Shown here piece after piece: positions 1 through 9,599 of a stretch of DNA of 64,000 bases. Positions within the stretch are counted from its first letter, which is position 1; each line of letters opens with the position of its first letter. Source of the DNA: Isoetes taiwanensis (Eukaryota > Streptophyta > Lycopodiopsida > Isoetales > Isoetaceae). The stretch is taken from assembly GCA_021234155.1 (NCBI GenBank), contig JAJEKV010000002.1:14915428-14979427 (forward strand). Reading direction: 5' to 3'. A program made the translations under genes and the position numbers. The notes beneath the pieces are model-generated. The model ran no database searches. It worked only from the letters and a program-made list of their open reading frames with translations, and had not been told where the DNA came from.

Positions 1-1490
1 GGAGTTCCGGCCAGAGCTTAGGAGCTCGTCGGTCGTGTTGCAGTATCAGGTAAGTCTGCTATTTGTTTGTGGCGATGTCGTCTGGGAGTGGGGGTTATTT
101 ATGTGGTGTGTGTCGAGCCCCGCTCGCAACCCGAGGAAAAAGTAGCGCTGTGCAAGAGACACACCAAGAAAACTAGAACAAAAGATCAAACTTTATTGCA
201 CACTTTGCTGGTTGGAAAAACCCCAACCGTGGTTCACATATTTATACCCTAAGTACCCCTTCGCCACATCATCGCCACGTCATCGCACCCCTTGGATTTT
301 GTATGCCACCTAGGCGGGTCGCCAACATGGCGCCTACTGCATCACTACTGCATCATTCACCCTGCCACGTCATCAATTCTTACCACTGGTCACGCCACGT
401 CATCACGTATGCCACATAGACATGCCACGTCACCCATTTGCCACTGGTCTCTCATATGCCAACTCATCCTTGCCACGTCACCACGCAAAAAAGATGCGAT
501 TTTGTGGTTCTTCAATCCTTTGGCAAAAAGACTTGGAACGGAATTGAACCCTGCACCTATCCATTTAGGAGGCATAGGTCTTACCAACTCGCCTGCCCAT
601 GATATTTTAAATCAGTTAAACTTCTTTATTTTCTTAACAGTCTTTTTCTTCATTAATTTTGTTCTCTCTCCTTCTCTGTTCTTCACGGCGGTCAGAGATG
701 CGTCGGCTTTTGTTTGTAGAATCAAATCTTATGGAGATGGCTTCGATACTCCAATTCCGGCCTGCCCCAAATCCTTTTGCACTGTTTAACTTGTTGCTGC
801 CGGATCTTTAGCCCTTGACGGCCTTCTGATTATCTTAATCGGCTTGACACAGGCCCAATTTCTCCAAGATCGAACCCTGTGGAACAGATTTCTTCATTGA
901 TTTCTTCAAATCCGGCAACTTCTTCTGCAATTTTCTCTGATGCCAGAGTCTTCAGCCCGTTTTCTTCAGAATCAAAACCCTGGCTCCAATTTTTGCATCG
1001 CCATGGCGGATTTAGATCCAATTTCGGCCTATTCCTCTGTGAACCTGCGGATTTGCTGGCGTTCCCTTCTATATTTCGTCAGCAAAAATTCGGCCGATTT
1101 GCCCTGCTCCAAGTTCTTCGAAGCGATCCGAGTTGAACCGGCATCGGCCTGGCCGTTTCTGCAAGTCGCCATGTTTCGTCCACGCTCTTATTTTTGCTCA
1201 ACAATTTATTTATTTTTATTTTCTTTCCCAATGGTTCATATATCCACTCTGTCTTTTGCCCTATACCCAGCATTTTCGTGTTGCTCCTTGGAGGTGCTCT
1301 ATTTGATTTTTGTTCCTTGTGTTGCCTTCAACATCACAATATAGAAATAGGGTCGATTTTTTTATTGTTGGTGCATTTCTGGCTTGACACGTGTCACAGC
1401 CAATATCCCGGAATGGCAGTTGGGTGCCCTAATTCCGCGTGACAGGTTGAACCAGTCACTGCCTGTTTTTTCACTTCTAAATTTTTTTCA
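1..1490. other. No recognised gene; sparse motif repeats
   Basis: No reading frame here resembles a protein I know. A GTAAGT after CAG at about position 50 could be the 5' splice site of an exon that begins outside the window, but nothing confirms it. From about 830 the plus strand is C/T-rich with several short overlapping frames and no convincing codon pattern. It may be untranslated DNA of an old element. Confidence 0.4.
262..481 (+). repeat. Cluster of GCCACGTCA motifs
   Basis: The 9-mer GCCACGTCA recurs about five times (near 273, 364, 393, 424 and 472), with weaker copies between, spaced 30-90 bases. It holds the ACGT core of plant bZIP (ABRE/C-box) sites. No gene start is visible nearby, so it may be the remains of a short tandem repeat inside a transposon rather than a promoter. 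The repetition is seen; a regulatory role is only inferred. Confidence 0.45.
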
Positions 1491-1504
1491 AACAGTTTTA
1501 AGTT

Positions 1505-1765
1505 GTAAACATCAAAGTTACATCAAAGTTCATATCAAAGTTACACATCAAAGTTCACATCAAAGTTACAAACATGAAAGTTACAAATCTCAGATTATCA
1601 AACTTAGATTTCAGTACAAAACTTAGATCATCAAAGTTAGATTTCAGTACAAACTTGGATTATCAAAGTTATCAAAAGTAGCAGATCAGCAACAGTGAAA
1701 GCTATCCCAACAGAGTACTCAAACTTAAGACACTAAACATCAAAAGTTAAAGATTTACAACACTG
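1505..1765 (+). repeat. Degenerate CATCAAAGTTA tandem repeat
   Basis: A 10-12 base motif, (C/A)ATCAAAGTT(A/C), recurs many times with variants such as ATGAAAGTTA. It looks like a decayed minisatellite just outside the left inverted repeat of the recombinase element that follows. Confidence 0.6.
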
Positions 1766-1794
1766 AAAGTTATCACAGCTCATTAGCGCAGTTC

Positions 1795-1831
1795 AAACCA
1801 GAATCAAGTCCCAATTGCCTCTTCCCCGTAC
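1795..1831 (+). repeat. Left inverted-repeat arm of the recombinase element
   Basis: Reads AAACCAGAATCAAGTCCCA and onward. It matches 4814-4850 in direct orientation and 4730-4768 in inverted orientation with a few mismatches. It marks the 3' side of the minus-strand recombinase gene. Confidence 0.6.
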
Positions 1832-1948
1832 TGCAAATTCCAGACACTCCACTATCCACATTGCAGCTGCACCCTCATTTCCTGCAAAGCACAAACAATT
1901 AAAACCAAAGATTATATAAAGAAACCAAGAAAATTATAAAGAAAATAC

Positions 1949-4662
1949 TTACAAAGATTTTATAAGAGATCCAGCTTCAGTTAAACTTCCCACATGAATC
2001 ACAATATTCTCAATTTTATTACCTGAAATACTCACGCTTCCAGATCCAGCAGCATTCTCTACAGGGTCAGAGAAATATTTCTTCAAATCAGGCTTCTGTT
2101 TTAGCACCAGATCCAAGTCATTCATGTATGAATCGTCTATTTCAACCGGCACTTGACTACTAGAACCCGGAGTAACGACACGCATAGAACTTGAAGCACT
2201 CTTGCTTTGTTCGTGATATCAATGCAAAAGGATTTCCAAACGACGAACATAAACTAGCCGCCTTCTCCGGATTCCCACACAATCCAGCATTCAAGTTTTT
2301 GACATTATTCTGAAAAGACTCTACATATGTCTTACCAGAATTCAGAACATCCATAGCAGAAGCTCGTGCGACAACCCCACTCTGATCATAACACTGATAT
2401 GATTCAGCATTCTTGTGACCCGTAATCTTCATGCCAACTTCAATTGGCACACCAGCGACATGACATCTCTGCGCGTATTGCGGTACTCCTGCGCACTTTT
2501 GTTAGTAAAATTTCCATCTATCCCACACACCTCAACCATGTCTTTTCACCAAGTTGACATGGTTTTCGATGAAAACATGATTAAGTATTATACCATATAT
2601 CTTTTAAGGACGATTAATAGCACGCAAGAAGAAGAACTCCACCATACTTATCCTTCACCTCATACTTTGGTAAACGATATTCTAAATGTCTCGGCACTCT
2701 ATCACATCGGCTTTGGCATCGGCCGGGCTCCACGAAATCTTCAGGGCTTGCACTTGTTAATTCCATACGCCAGGTTCTTCTTGGTCGTCTCCGTAATTCT
2801 AGATCTTGATTCACAAAGTCTTTTCCAATATAAAAACGAAAATCTCGATCTTACATAATTCCTCGCCCCCACAATTAAAAAACGACATACAATAGAAAGC
2901 AAACCTCTTACTAGGTCCCAAATTATTGCTCACTTGATGTGCTGGATGTTGCAGAATTTTGGATTGGTCTTCCCGGCTCAATATATCTGATTTCTTCCTC
3001 TTCGGAGTAAACCCGGCAGCAACAGATTCCTCCATCGCAACCTCCAAAGCTTTACGAGCTTTCATGAACTTGACATCCTTATAGATGTCAATTACTTTCT
3101 CTTCCTGTCGAGTATTCATGATCCTAGCATCCCATGTGCGGCGTAAAAATTCTATCGAAACCACGGAACAGATTCTGCAACCTTTCTGCACAGCAGAAAA
3201 CATGTCAGAATAATAAACTAATAATAAACAATAATAAAGCAATAATAAACAGCTTACGTGTCTGGTGGATATGGCTTCCCGTCGATTCGACGCACACAAA
3301 GCATGAAATCTTCCAAATACTCAGCAAGAATGTCCAATTCCATGTCTTCAATTTTAAGATCAACTGGTTTCCCAACATGCATCCGCCATCGTCAAACCTG
3401 CCCTGACCCATTAGTCCTTTGTTTCCAAAGGACTTGCAAAACATTAGTCACCCTAGTAACAAGCTCGGATTCAAATCAACAAAACCACCAAGCTTCAATG
3501 GCTTCTTTCCACGACGCCGATCAACCACTAAATCTGTCATATTCATACTCCCATCGTGCATTATTTCATCTGTACTTAAACTTGAACCACCTTCCTCTAT
3601 TACCATACTGTCTACAATCAAACTGTAATTCTGGCCACCGTCAAAACTAGCATCAACTGCCGCCTCACAAGTTGGGCCTACAATGCCATCTTTAGGAGTA
3701 GTCTCAAAAGGACTACCAAGACTAAATGATGGACAACCAACACCTACACATAAAGAATAATAATTAAAAACTATCAAAAGATAAACAATAGATAAGAAAA
3801 TTACCTGACTCAGATCCATTCAAATGCTCCTCCGAAGACACAATCACTGTTGCAGGTATAACATCTCCCACTGTTGCAGGTATAACATCTCTCACTGTAG
3901 ATGCATCTGCAAAAAAATTAAAGATATTTTTAACAGAATATACTCCAACATTATTTTTAACAGAATAAACACATGCAGACTACCCTACTACACATGCATA
4001 CTCACCTAACACACATGCAGACCCACAACCTTCTACGCTCCAAGATTTACAACTCCACAACTATCTGCAACAACATTCCGAAAAAATTAGATCCCACACT
4101 AACTTATACCTGCATCCATGAAAATTTACCTCCAAAACCGAGCTGCTCTGAAGTATAACCTGCTTCTCCAACAAGCCTCGAGCATCCAGAAGAATCTGTG
4201 ACAAAAGAAGAGCATATAATCAAGAAAAAACCTTGCATGCACGAAAAACAGAAAAATCTACAGCCAAAACACAATTAAATCTATACCTGTTAACTCTGAA
4301 CTAACTTTGGAGCTTGTTCCCGAAACAAAACTTCGAATTTTAATCGACCCTATTTCCTTTCCTAAACACATCAAACAAAAAAAAGCAGTTAAAGATTGCA
4401 AAAAACAGCAAGAATACATGAAAGTTTCACAAAAACCTTGAACATTTGTGTTTTGCGCTCCAAGTCCGGTAACACTAACGTCTGATACAACTAAGCAACA
4501 AGAATCAGCAACAAAAAGTCGAACTGCTACAAAAATCTTCATGAAACGAAGAAAACAAGCCAAAATGCCTTCAAAACGCTTCTTGCGAGCAAGCGCCTTC
4601 ATCCTGGCCGCTTTACTCGACGGATCTCGCGGAGGTCTACCCGGGCGCCTCGAAGAATCCAT
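1949..4662 (-). pseudogene. Crypton/KIAA1958-like tyrosine recombinase, multi-exon, damaged
   Basis: The ATG at 4662-4660 opens an N-terminus with an AT-hook-like block (MDSSRRPGRPPRDPSS). Spliced coding blocks follow downward: about 4490-4442, 4369-4290, 3905-3807, 3745-3260, 3195-2930, 2880-2600, and 2530-1949. Family landmarks appear in order: a core-binding block with CVRRIDGKPYPPDT; an RKALEVAMEESVAAGF helix before KKSDILSREDQ; GGEEL (box I region); FFFLRAINRP; FTNKSA; then ITGHKNAESYQCYDQS with the box II His (2417-2415) and a candidate nucleophile Tyr (2390-2388). Relatives are vertebrate KIAA1958/QRICH1/ZMYM tails and Cryptons, which do site-specific strand exchange. Two frame changes (near 3455 and 2470) and loss of the Arg expected before GGEEL and after NKSA (Cys and Gln here) suggest an inactive copy. 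The exon limits are my estimates. Confidence 0.72.
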
Positions 4663-4729
4663 GGCGCAGAGAGAACAGAAAAAATGCGAAGAAGAAAAGG
4701 GAGAAAAAAAAATCTCCCCTATTTCTATA

Positions 4730-4850
4730 TTGTGGGGGAAGGGCAAATGGTCCTTGATTCCGGTTTCTAGGTGACCCGCTCCCGGCTACCGCCGGTCGTG
4801 GGACCCCACCTAGAAACCGGAATCAAGTCCCATTTGCCCTTCCCCCATAC
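4730..4850. repeat. Long palindrome: two inverted arms of about 44 bp
   Basis: The arm 4730-4773 pairs with 4807-4850 almost perfectly (the core CTTGATTCCGGTTTCTAGG has no mismatch) around a GC-rich loop of about 33 bases. The left arm is the right end of the recombinase element. The right arm is the same sequence facing the other way, so either a second related element begins here or the end was duplicated in inversion. The DNA would extrude a long hairpin. Confidence 0.75.
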
Positions 4851-5555
4851 AACACCATAGCTTTTGTGCCCCGCCTTGTATAGGATTTTTCTCCATAACT
4901 TGTTTCAATCGGTTTGTTATGGTTATTTCCCCATATCCTTGAGTACCTTTCTCCTTCTATTCTCGTGACTTGACCCCTTGCTTTGGCCCACATTACTTGC
5001 TCCTTATCTCGCCCAACCATAGTTATTCCTTTAAATCTTGGCGCATTCTTGATCCCGTTCTCTCCATCATGATCTTATTGCTTTGCCCTTGCTAGGATCT
5101 TCACTCCATAATAATTTATTGCAACCAATTTTATTTGGTTTCATTCAATCTCGCACAAGTATTTTTCTTTCTTAAAGTCTCGTGGCTTGATCCCTTAACT
5201 GTGTTTCCCTTTCTTAGTGCTCCCTTGCGTCCCTTGCAACCTTCTTTCTCCTTTTTGGTTTTAATTTTCTTCTGACCTTGCCCATACGGCTACGTCAATC
5301 CTCTTTCCGTCTTCCATGGTTATCTCTATTTCCATGGTTCTTCCAAAGGTTTTTTTCCCTTTTGTTCTCGTGACTTGACCCCTTTTCCTTGAGGCCTTTA
5401 TTCTGCCACGTTATCTCCATTTACCACCATAGGTATTTTTCTTCTATGGGGTTCTTTTCCCGACAACCCTGTTGCCATATCATTCCTTCCCATATTTTTC
5501 TCATGGGTAATCCTTCACGTAGCACATCTCTCGGCTACTTGCTTCCTCTTTCCAG
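4851..5555. other. No gene; pyrimidine-rich spacer
   Basis: The plus strand is rich in C and T with many CCTTG, TTCTC and CTTGACCCC words. No frame longer than about 65 codons looks coding. It could be the inside of a non-autonomous element whose left end is the palindrome arm at 4807, but I found no matching right end. Confidence 0.4.
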
Positions 5556-5559
5556 ATTT

Positions 5560-5580
5560 GCTTAGCTTTCTTCGCTAAGC
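5560..5580. repeat. Hairpin 1 upstream of the Replitron gene
   Basis: A perfect 7-bp stem, GCTTAGC/GCTAAGC, encloses a 7-base pyrimidine loop about 210 bases before the transposase ATG. In HUH systems, stem-loops upstream of rep are typical nicking or recognition sites. That role is inferred here. Confidence 0.55.
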
Positions 5581-5610
5581 TAGCATGATTCCCCGAGCTA
5601 TATTCTTATC

Positions 5611-5629
5611 AATCTGCTTTTTGCAGATT
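5611..5629. repeat. Hairpin 2 upstream of the Replitron gene
   Basis: A perfect 7-bp stem, AATCTGC/GCAGATT, encloses a T5 loop 31 bases beyond hairpin 1. It may also be part of the element's 5' control or origin region. Confidence 0.5.
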
Positions 5630-5791
5630 TTCGCCTCGATTTGACAGACGACAGTGTGAATGGCCTGCTCTTGGCAAAGCTTTCGAGGTCGCCTTCATCG
5701 TTGCTGTGGTTGTAGCTGCGTTTTCTGCTTGTGGTGTTGCTGCTGCAGTGGACTTTCTCTTTCGGCTGTGGTATTCTGCAACCCAGGTAAC

Positions 5792-6726
5792 ATGCTGAAG
5801 AGGGCAGCTAGATGTAGAAAACAAACGTTGCCTCCTGAAGCTAAATTCCCTTGTGTTGAGGATGCTTTCTCTGTGGGGGATAGGGAGGGCACGTCCAAGG
5901 GTAGGGGTAGAATAGAGGGTGAGGGCACCGGCCTGTTGGATGTGAGCCTTACTTTGGGTTATGCTGGGACTGATGTTCACCTTTCCATGTTCCACAAACT
6001 TGTGGATTTTCTCAAGACCCAGACTGTTGCTGGGGCTGTAGCCCTTGAAAGGGGATCAGACCTCGACCATTTGCACTGCCAGGGGGTGCTGAGGAGCACC
6101 TTGAAGACTCCTCGTGCCGTGAATGCTGCCATCAAGAGGTTTTTTGGCTGGGGATCTCGAAGGCCGGCTGGGGTTCTCCTGATATGCAAGCCTCTTAAAA
6201 ACACGAGGATGCATTGTTTTGAGGGGTTGGTGGGATATTGCAGGACCTTGGTAAACTCCATTTCAAAGTTTGCTTGCACAATGTTTCTGAGAGGCAGATC
6301 GAGATGGGGAAGGATCTCTATCTGCTTCATGGTGCAGGTGACCTGAAGAGTGTCATTGTCTTGGATAACAAAAACTTATTGCACAGGGCCCATCACTTTG
6401 TTAAATACCATGGTAGGAAGCAATTGTCTGCTTCCCTTGTCTATACTGTATGCCGGATGCTCAGGACTGGGAAATTCATTCTCTCTAGTCAATGGATCTT
6501 ACCTACTAACTCTGCTTTTATTTCAGAGCATCGGGTGAAGGCAGCATGGAGAATAACTCTCAATCCCTCACAGGCCATGCCTAGTGACGTGCGATGTGTG
6601 ATTTTTAATATCCCTGCAGGTATGCAACCTGTGGAGCGAATAGGTAAGGCACGGAAGAGATACTATGACAATGTCCCCAGTCCTGGAGATGGGGATGAGG
6701 GCTTCGTGGACATTGCTGAGGATTAA
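5792..6726 (+). pseudogene. Replitron HUH endonuclease (transposase), one frameshift
   Basis: The ATG at 5792 is chosen because the Cys-rich frame before it (open from 5660) does not look coding. Landmarks of a CRESS/Replitron HUH nuclease are in order: motif I-like VSLTLGYAGTD (residues 51-61), motif II DHLHCQG with His93 and His95 for the metal, and motif III GYC with candidate nucleophile Tyr149 (6236-6238). Right after YC the frame slips by one base (about 6241) and resumes as DLGKLHFKVCLHNVS, where the family expects K-D. The remaining 150 or so residues carry a block (KNLLHRAHHF, LRTGKF, PTNSAFI, RCVIFNI) shared with the divergent copy at 63 kb, so it is a genuine C-terminal domain. It should nick and join single DNA strands in the nucleus during transposition. 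There is no helicase domain. Only the frameshift breaks it, so the source copy may be recent or the base may be an assembly error. Confidence 0.75.
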
Positions 6727-6971
6727 TTCAGGCCTGTAATGGAAGGAACTTCCGAGCAACCCGATTACATCTCCTTGGATTGTGCTGATTACACAATGGC
6801 CGTTAATTGATGCAATGTTCCATTGAGTTCTGCAATTTTCCTTTAAGAATGTTATTTCGAATGAATGGCATGTTCCATTGTCTCAGTTTTTTAACATCTT
6901 TGCTATGGTTGTATGTCTTCTTTTGCAGCAGCCTTGGAGTATTGACCTCGCATGCATGCAGGAGTATACCT

Positions 6972-7379
6972 ATGCCTTTCTCTTCCGATGCTGAAATGGA
7001 GAATGGGCACCAAGAAGTGGCTGATTTTCCTGCACCTCCTGATAGGCCCCCTGAGCCTGCATTGCCTCAATCTGCTGCCCCTCAGCCCCCTTCTGTAGAA
7101 AGCCTGATTTCCAATGGTCTGCCACATTCTAATATAGCATCTCCAGATGCAGAACATGCTCATGTGGCATCCGAGTTACTCACTAGCGTTGTCAACATAA
7201 ACACGCTTGCTGAAACTGTTGCAGCCTCTATGCATTTACTTCGGATGCAGTTAGGTCGTCGTTTCCATGAGCTAGAAGAGACTATTGGCACTATGGAGTG
7301 GGACGAGGTTGCAGTGTCCACAAGGAAAAGGCAGGCCCTTAGGAGTCATATGAACTTGGCACGGGCGCTCTTCCTGTGA
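6972..7379 (+). CDS. Small acidic/proline-rich ORF downstream of the Replitron transposase
   Basis: The ATG at 6972 opens 135 codons. The first half is Pro/Ser/Ala-rich and acidic (residues 1-60). The second half (from about residue 70) is predicted helical with regular Leu/Met spacing (TLAETVAASMHLLRMQLGRR) and ends in a basic, Arg-rich tail. A pyrimidine tract and TTTTGCAG at about 6928 suggest a 3' splice site before it, so it could be a further exon or an independent second protein of the element. I do not recognise the family. No matching block is visible after the second Replitron copy, where the window ends. Confidence 0.5.
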   Translation: MPFSSDAEMENGHQEVADFPAPPDRPPEPALPQSAAPQPPSVESLISNGLPHSNIASPDAEHAHVASELLTSVVNINTLAETVAASMHLLRMQLGRRFHELEETIGTMEWDEVAVSTRKRQALRSHMNLARALFL

Positions 7380-7670
7380 GAACTCAGGCATATTGACAGG
7401 TACATCCTTAGGATTTTGCAATTTGCTTCTCATGTGTTCTATCTGTAACAAGTTCACAGGCGTAGGACAGGCTGGCGGAGGCACGCGGAGGCACTAAATA
7501 TTACTACGAACTGATGTCAACTGCTGTGTTGTTGAACTTTGAACACTTTCATGCTGCTATTTTCTTCTTGTAGTTGCATTGCATAGTGTGCATGATTTAA
7601 AAATGTTTTACTGAATTGTTATTGCATATGCATTGGTGTGGCTGAGCATTTGCACGGGAGTAGCCCCCTG

Positions 7671-7706
7671 CCATAATGGGGAGCCCTTTGGGGAGCCCCA
7701 TTATGG
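7671..7706. repeat. Hairpin downstream of the Replitron genes (11-bp perfect stem)
   Basis: CCATAATGGGG pairs perfectly with CCCCATTATGG around a 14-base loop in which GGGGAGCCC is repeated. The next hairpin starts five bases later. Paired terminal hairpins are typical of rolling-circle transposon 3' ends. Confidence 0.6.
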
Positions 7707-7710
7707 TTGG

Positions 7711-7763
7711 CGAAGCATCAGGGTACCGGCTTCGGTCGGTGGGGTTCAACTCCCCATGCTTCG
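7711..7763. repeat. Second downstream hairpin with a tRNA T-arm-like tip
   Basis: CGAAGCAT (7711-7718) pairs with ATGCTTCG (7756-7763). Inside it, 7740-7756 forms a perfect 5-bp stem and 7-base loop (TGGGG-TTCAACT-CCCCA), the exact geometry and B-box sequence of a tRNA T arm. There is no D or anticodon arm, so it is not a normal tRNA gene. It could be the 3' end structure of the Replitron or a tRNA-derived tail. Confidence 0.55.
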
Positions 7764-7769
7764 TTATTA

Positions 7770-9590
7770 TGTTTGCTTGTTTGTTGCTGTGGGAAGCATG
7801 ACAGAGGCTGCAAGGGAGAGCCACTTATCCATGTAACAGGTTGACCTGCTTTTCAGATTGACCCCAACCTTTGGGTGACGTGGAAATGGGGATTTGACCC
7901 CATCTTAATTTGGGATGGACGGTGGTGCTCATTGGCTTTTGGATATGCTCGGGAATATACCTTTTTCCAATGTATATACTGCACGATCTTTGAAAGTTTA
8001 ATTTTTACCTTAAAATAAGAATTATATGCCTTAGGCACATTAAAAAATGTGCACCTAAAATGGCAACATAATGTGTAACGTGTGAACCTAGTAGCACACT
8101 TATAAAAAGAAAAATTGGGGATGTATAAACATGTATGTCAAATTATAATCCCATATTAGTATTTATTTTATATTCAATCTCTTTTCTATGTCCCGCCCTT
8201 TTTTTATACTCCGCCCTTTTTTTATGCCCCGCCTTTTTTCCCCCCATGTTTAAAATTTAAAATTTGGTACATACCTTTGAGTCTCTTCTTTTTCTGCATC
8301 GTGATTCCAGATTGCTGCATCTCACTGTATCTCAAGGTTTTCACTTTGTTGAGATTGCAAGAAGGAATGTCACAGAATGCCTGGATTTGCTATTATTCGG
8401 AGAAGGGAGAGCCACATCCGGGCTAAAGACATTATCAGGTGCTCAATAAATATATGATAACAGCACCTGCATCAAGGTAGCTGAAGCTTATCTCGACGTT
8501 ATGGCCATGTTTTCTGGGGCTCACAATTTGAACGCCCCCTGTTATTTCAATATCAGGCTCTAGAGGGGTGAATGCAATGGTGGTGTTTTCAGTTTGTAGC
8601 TCTGCCCATTTGCATATTTTACAAATCACTATATTTCAATCTGACGTAAAAAATGGGGTTCTGTAAGCAACTTCTTTTCAACATCAAAACAAACTCACCT
8701 CCGGCTGTGATTTAGTCTTTTGACCTCTATCCCAAATGTTGGCTCCAAAAACTCTATGGATTTCTGCGCAGGAGCATCTGGAACAGACAACGGGCACTGC
8801 GGAGGGATTTTTGCCATTGGATCCATCCCTGAGAAAAAAAAAGGCTATTCTTGGAGCCTGTTTGCTGGATCTTGAAGCCTGTTCTTGGAGTCATATGCCA
8901 TATCTTCAAGCCCGTTCATGAAGCCTCCCCTGTAAGCCGGATTCCTTGACCTGTTTTCAGGTTTTCTAATAGATCCGGTGGTGTGGAATAACATTCGACC
9001 TTCTGGTTGTGCTAGGAGCCACCATGGAGAGGGCAGAGCCGCCAAGGAGCAGAGAGCAGGGCCGCCAGATTTCTTCATTCACTCTGATCTGCAATCTATC
9101 CAAGATAGGGCGTAGCAGTCCCTATGCCGGATTGAAGAATTCCTCTTCAGGCTCAAGACTCCCTGGCCTCCCATTTTTCCTCTATTATTATTTAGCCTAG
9201 AGCCGGATTTGAATGGCAAAGATGCAGGGCGAAAAAAGAATGGCAAAGACTGCCAGATTTGAGCATGTGGGCAAAGATGCGGGGCCAGAGAATGAACATG
9301 GTGTTGGTTGGCTGTTGATCCGGAAGGACAAGAATACCAAAGGGAAAATCATGGTACCAGAGGGAATCCATGTTCTGAAGCTCCCGATCAGCTAGTCGAC
9401 ACTACTCAAGGTAAGCTGAACTTCCAAATTATGCATTCCTCTACTTTAGCCAAGTTCTAAAAGAATGGCAGAAGATGCTTCAGATGGGGTTAGTCTGTAT
9501 GAAAAAAAGATGCTTTAGATGGGCAGTCGATCCGAGCAAATCACTTGATTCATCCCATTCTCGATTGAATAGTCGAGAATGTTTTAATAC
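7770..9590. other. No recognised gene
   Basis: Mixed intergenic DNA. Short frames such as 9213-9395 (60 codons, Lys-rich) have no recognisable motif. The stretch about 8730-9200 has better GC content and repeats words seen at 880-1130 (for example GGCTCCAA and AGATCCG near a Met codon), which may reflect a shared element, but I cannot define one. Confidence 0.35.
8192..8245 (+). repeat. Three tandem CCGCCCTTTTTTTATRC units
   Basis: The unit CCGCCC followed by T7 and ATAC/ATGC occurs three times in a row, the last one partly degraded. It is a small minisatellite with no evident function. Confidence 0.75.
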
Positions 9591-9599
9591 TAATTATTT

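Larger units (their letters stand above)
1795..4773 (-). mobile_element. Crypton-like tyrosine-recombinase element bounded by inverted repeats
   Basis: A segment of about 3 kb starts with an arm at 1795-1831 whose sequence (containing GAATCAAGTCCCA and ending TTCCCCGTAC) reappears in inverted orientation at 4730-4773. The arms enclose one gene, whose start codon is about 70 bases from the right arm and whose stop is about 120 bases from the left arm. Published Cryptons mobilise by a tyrosine recombinase and normally lack terminal inverted repeats, so these arms are unusual. Alternatives are a host-like gene captured inside a TIR element, or a novel recombinase transposon. I saw no clear target-site duplication. 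Confidence 0.6.
5560..7763 (+). mobile_element. Replitron-type HUH transposon (copy 1)
   Basis: The unit holds an HUH endonuclease gene, a second small ORF behind it, two small perfect hairpins just upstream and two longer ones downstream. Replitrons are eukaryotic transposons encoding a single-tyrosine HUH endonuclease related to CRESS-DNA Reps, without the Helitron helicase. No Walker A motif follows the HUH domain here, which argues against a Helitron or an integrated CRESS virus. The true termini are not known to me; the limits given are the outer hairpins and are approximate. Confidence 0.65.

Noticed and set aside
5792-6726. Integrated plant CRESS-DNA virus (geminivirus-like Rep)
   Set aside because: No Walker A/B helicase follows the HUH domain, the C-terminal block is shared with a second chromosomal copy instead, and a second ORF plus hairpins fit a transposon better.
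5560-7763. Helitron
   Set aside because: No RepHel fusion, a single candidate tyrosine rather than two, and no TC...CTRR-type ends were seen.
7711-7763. Functional tRNA gene
   Set aside because: Only the T arm and a closing stem are present; the D and anticodon arms are missing.
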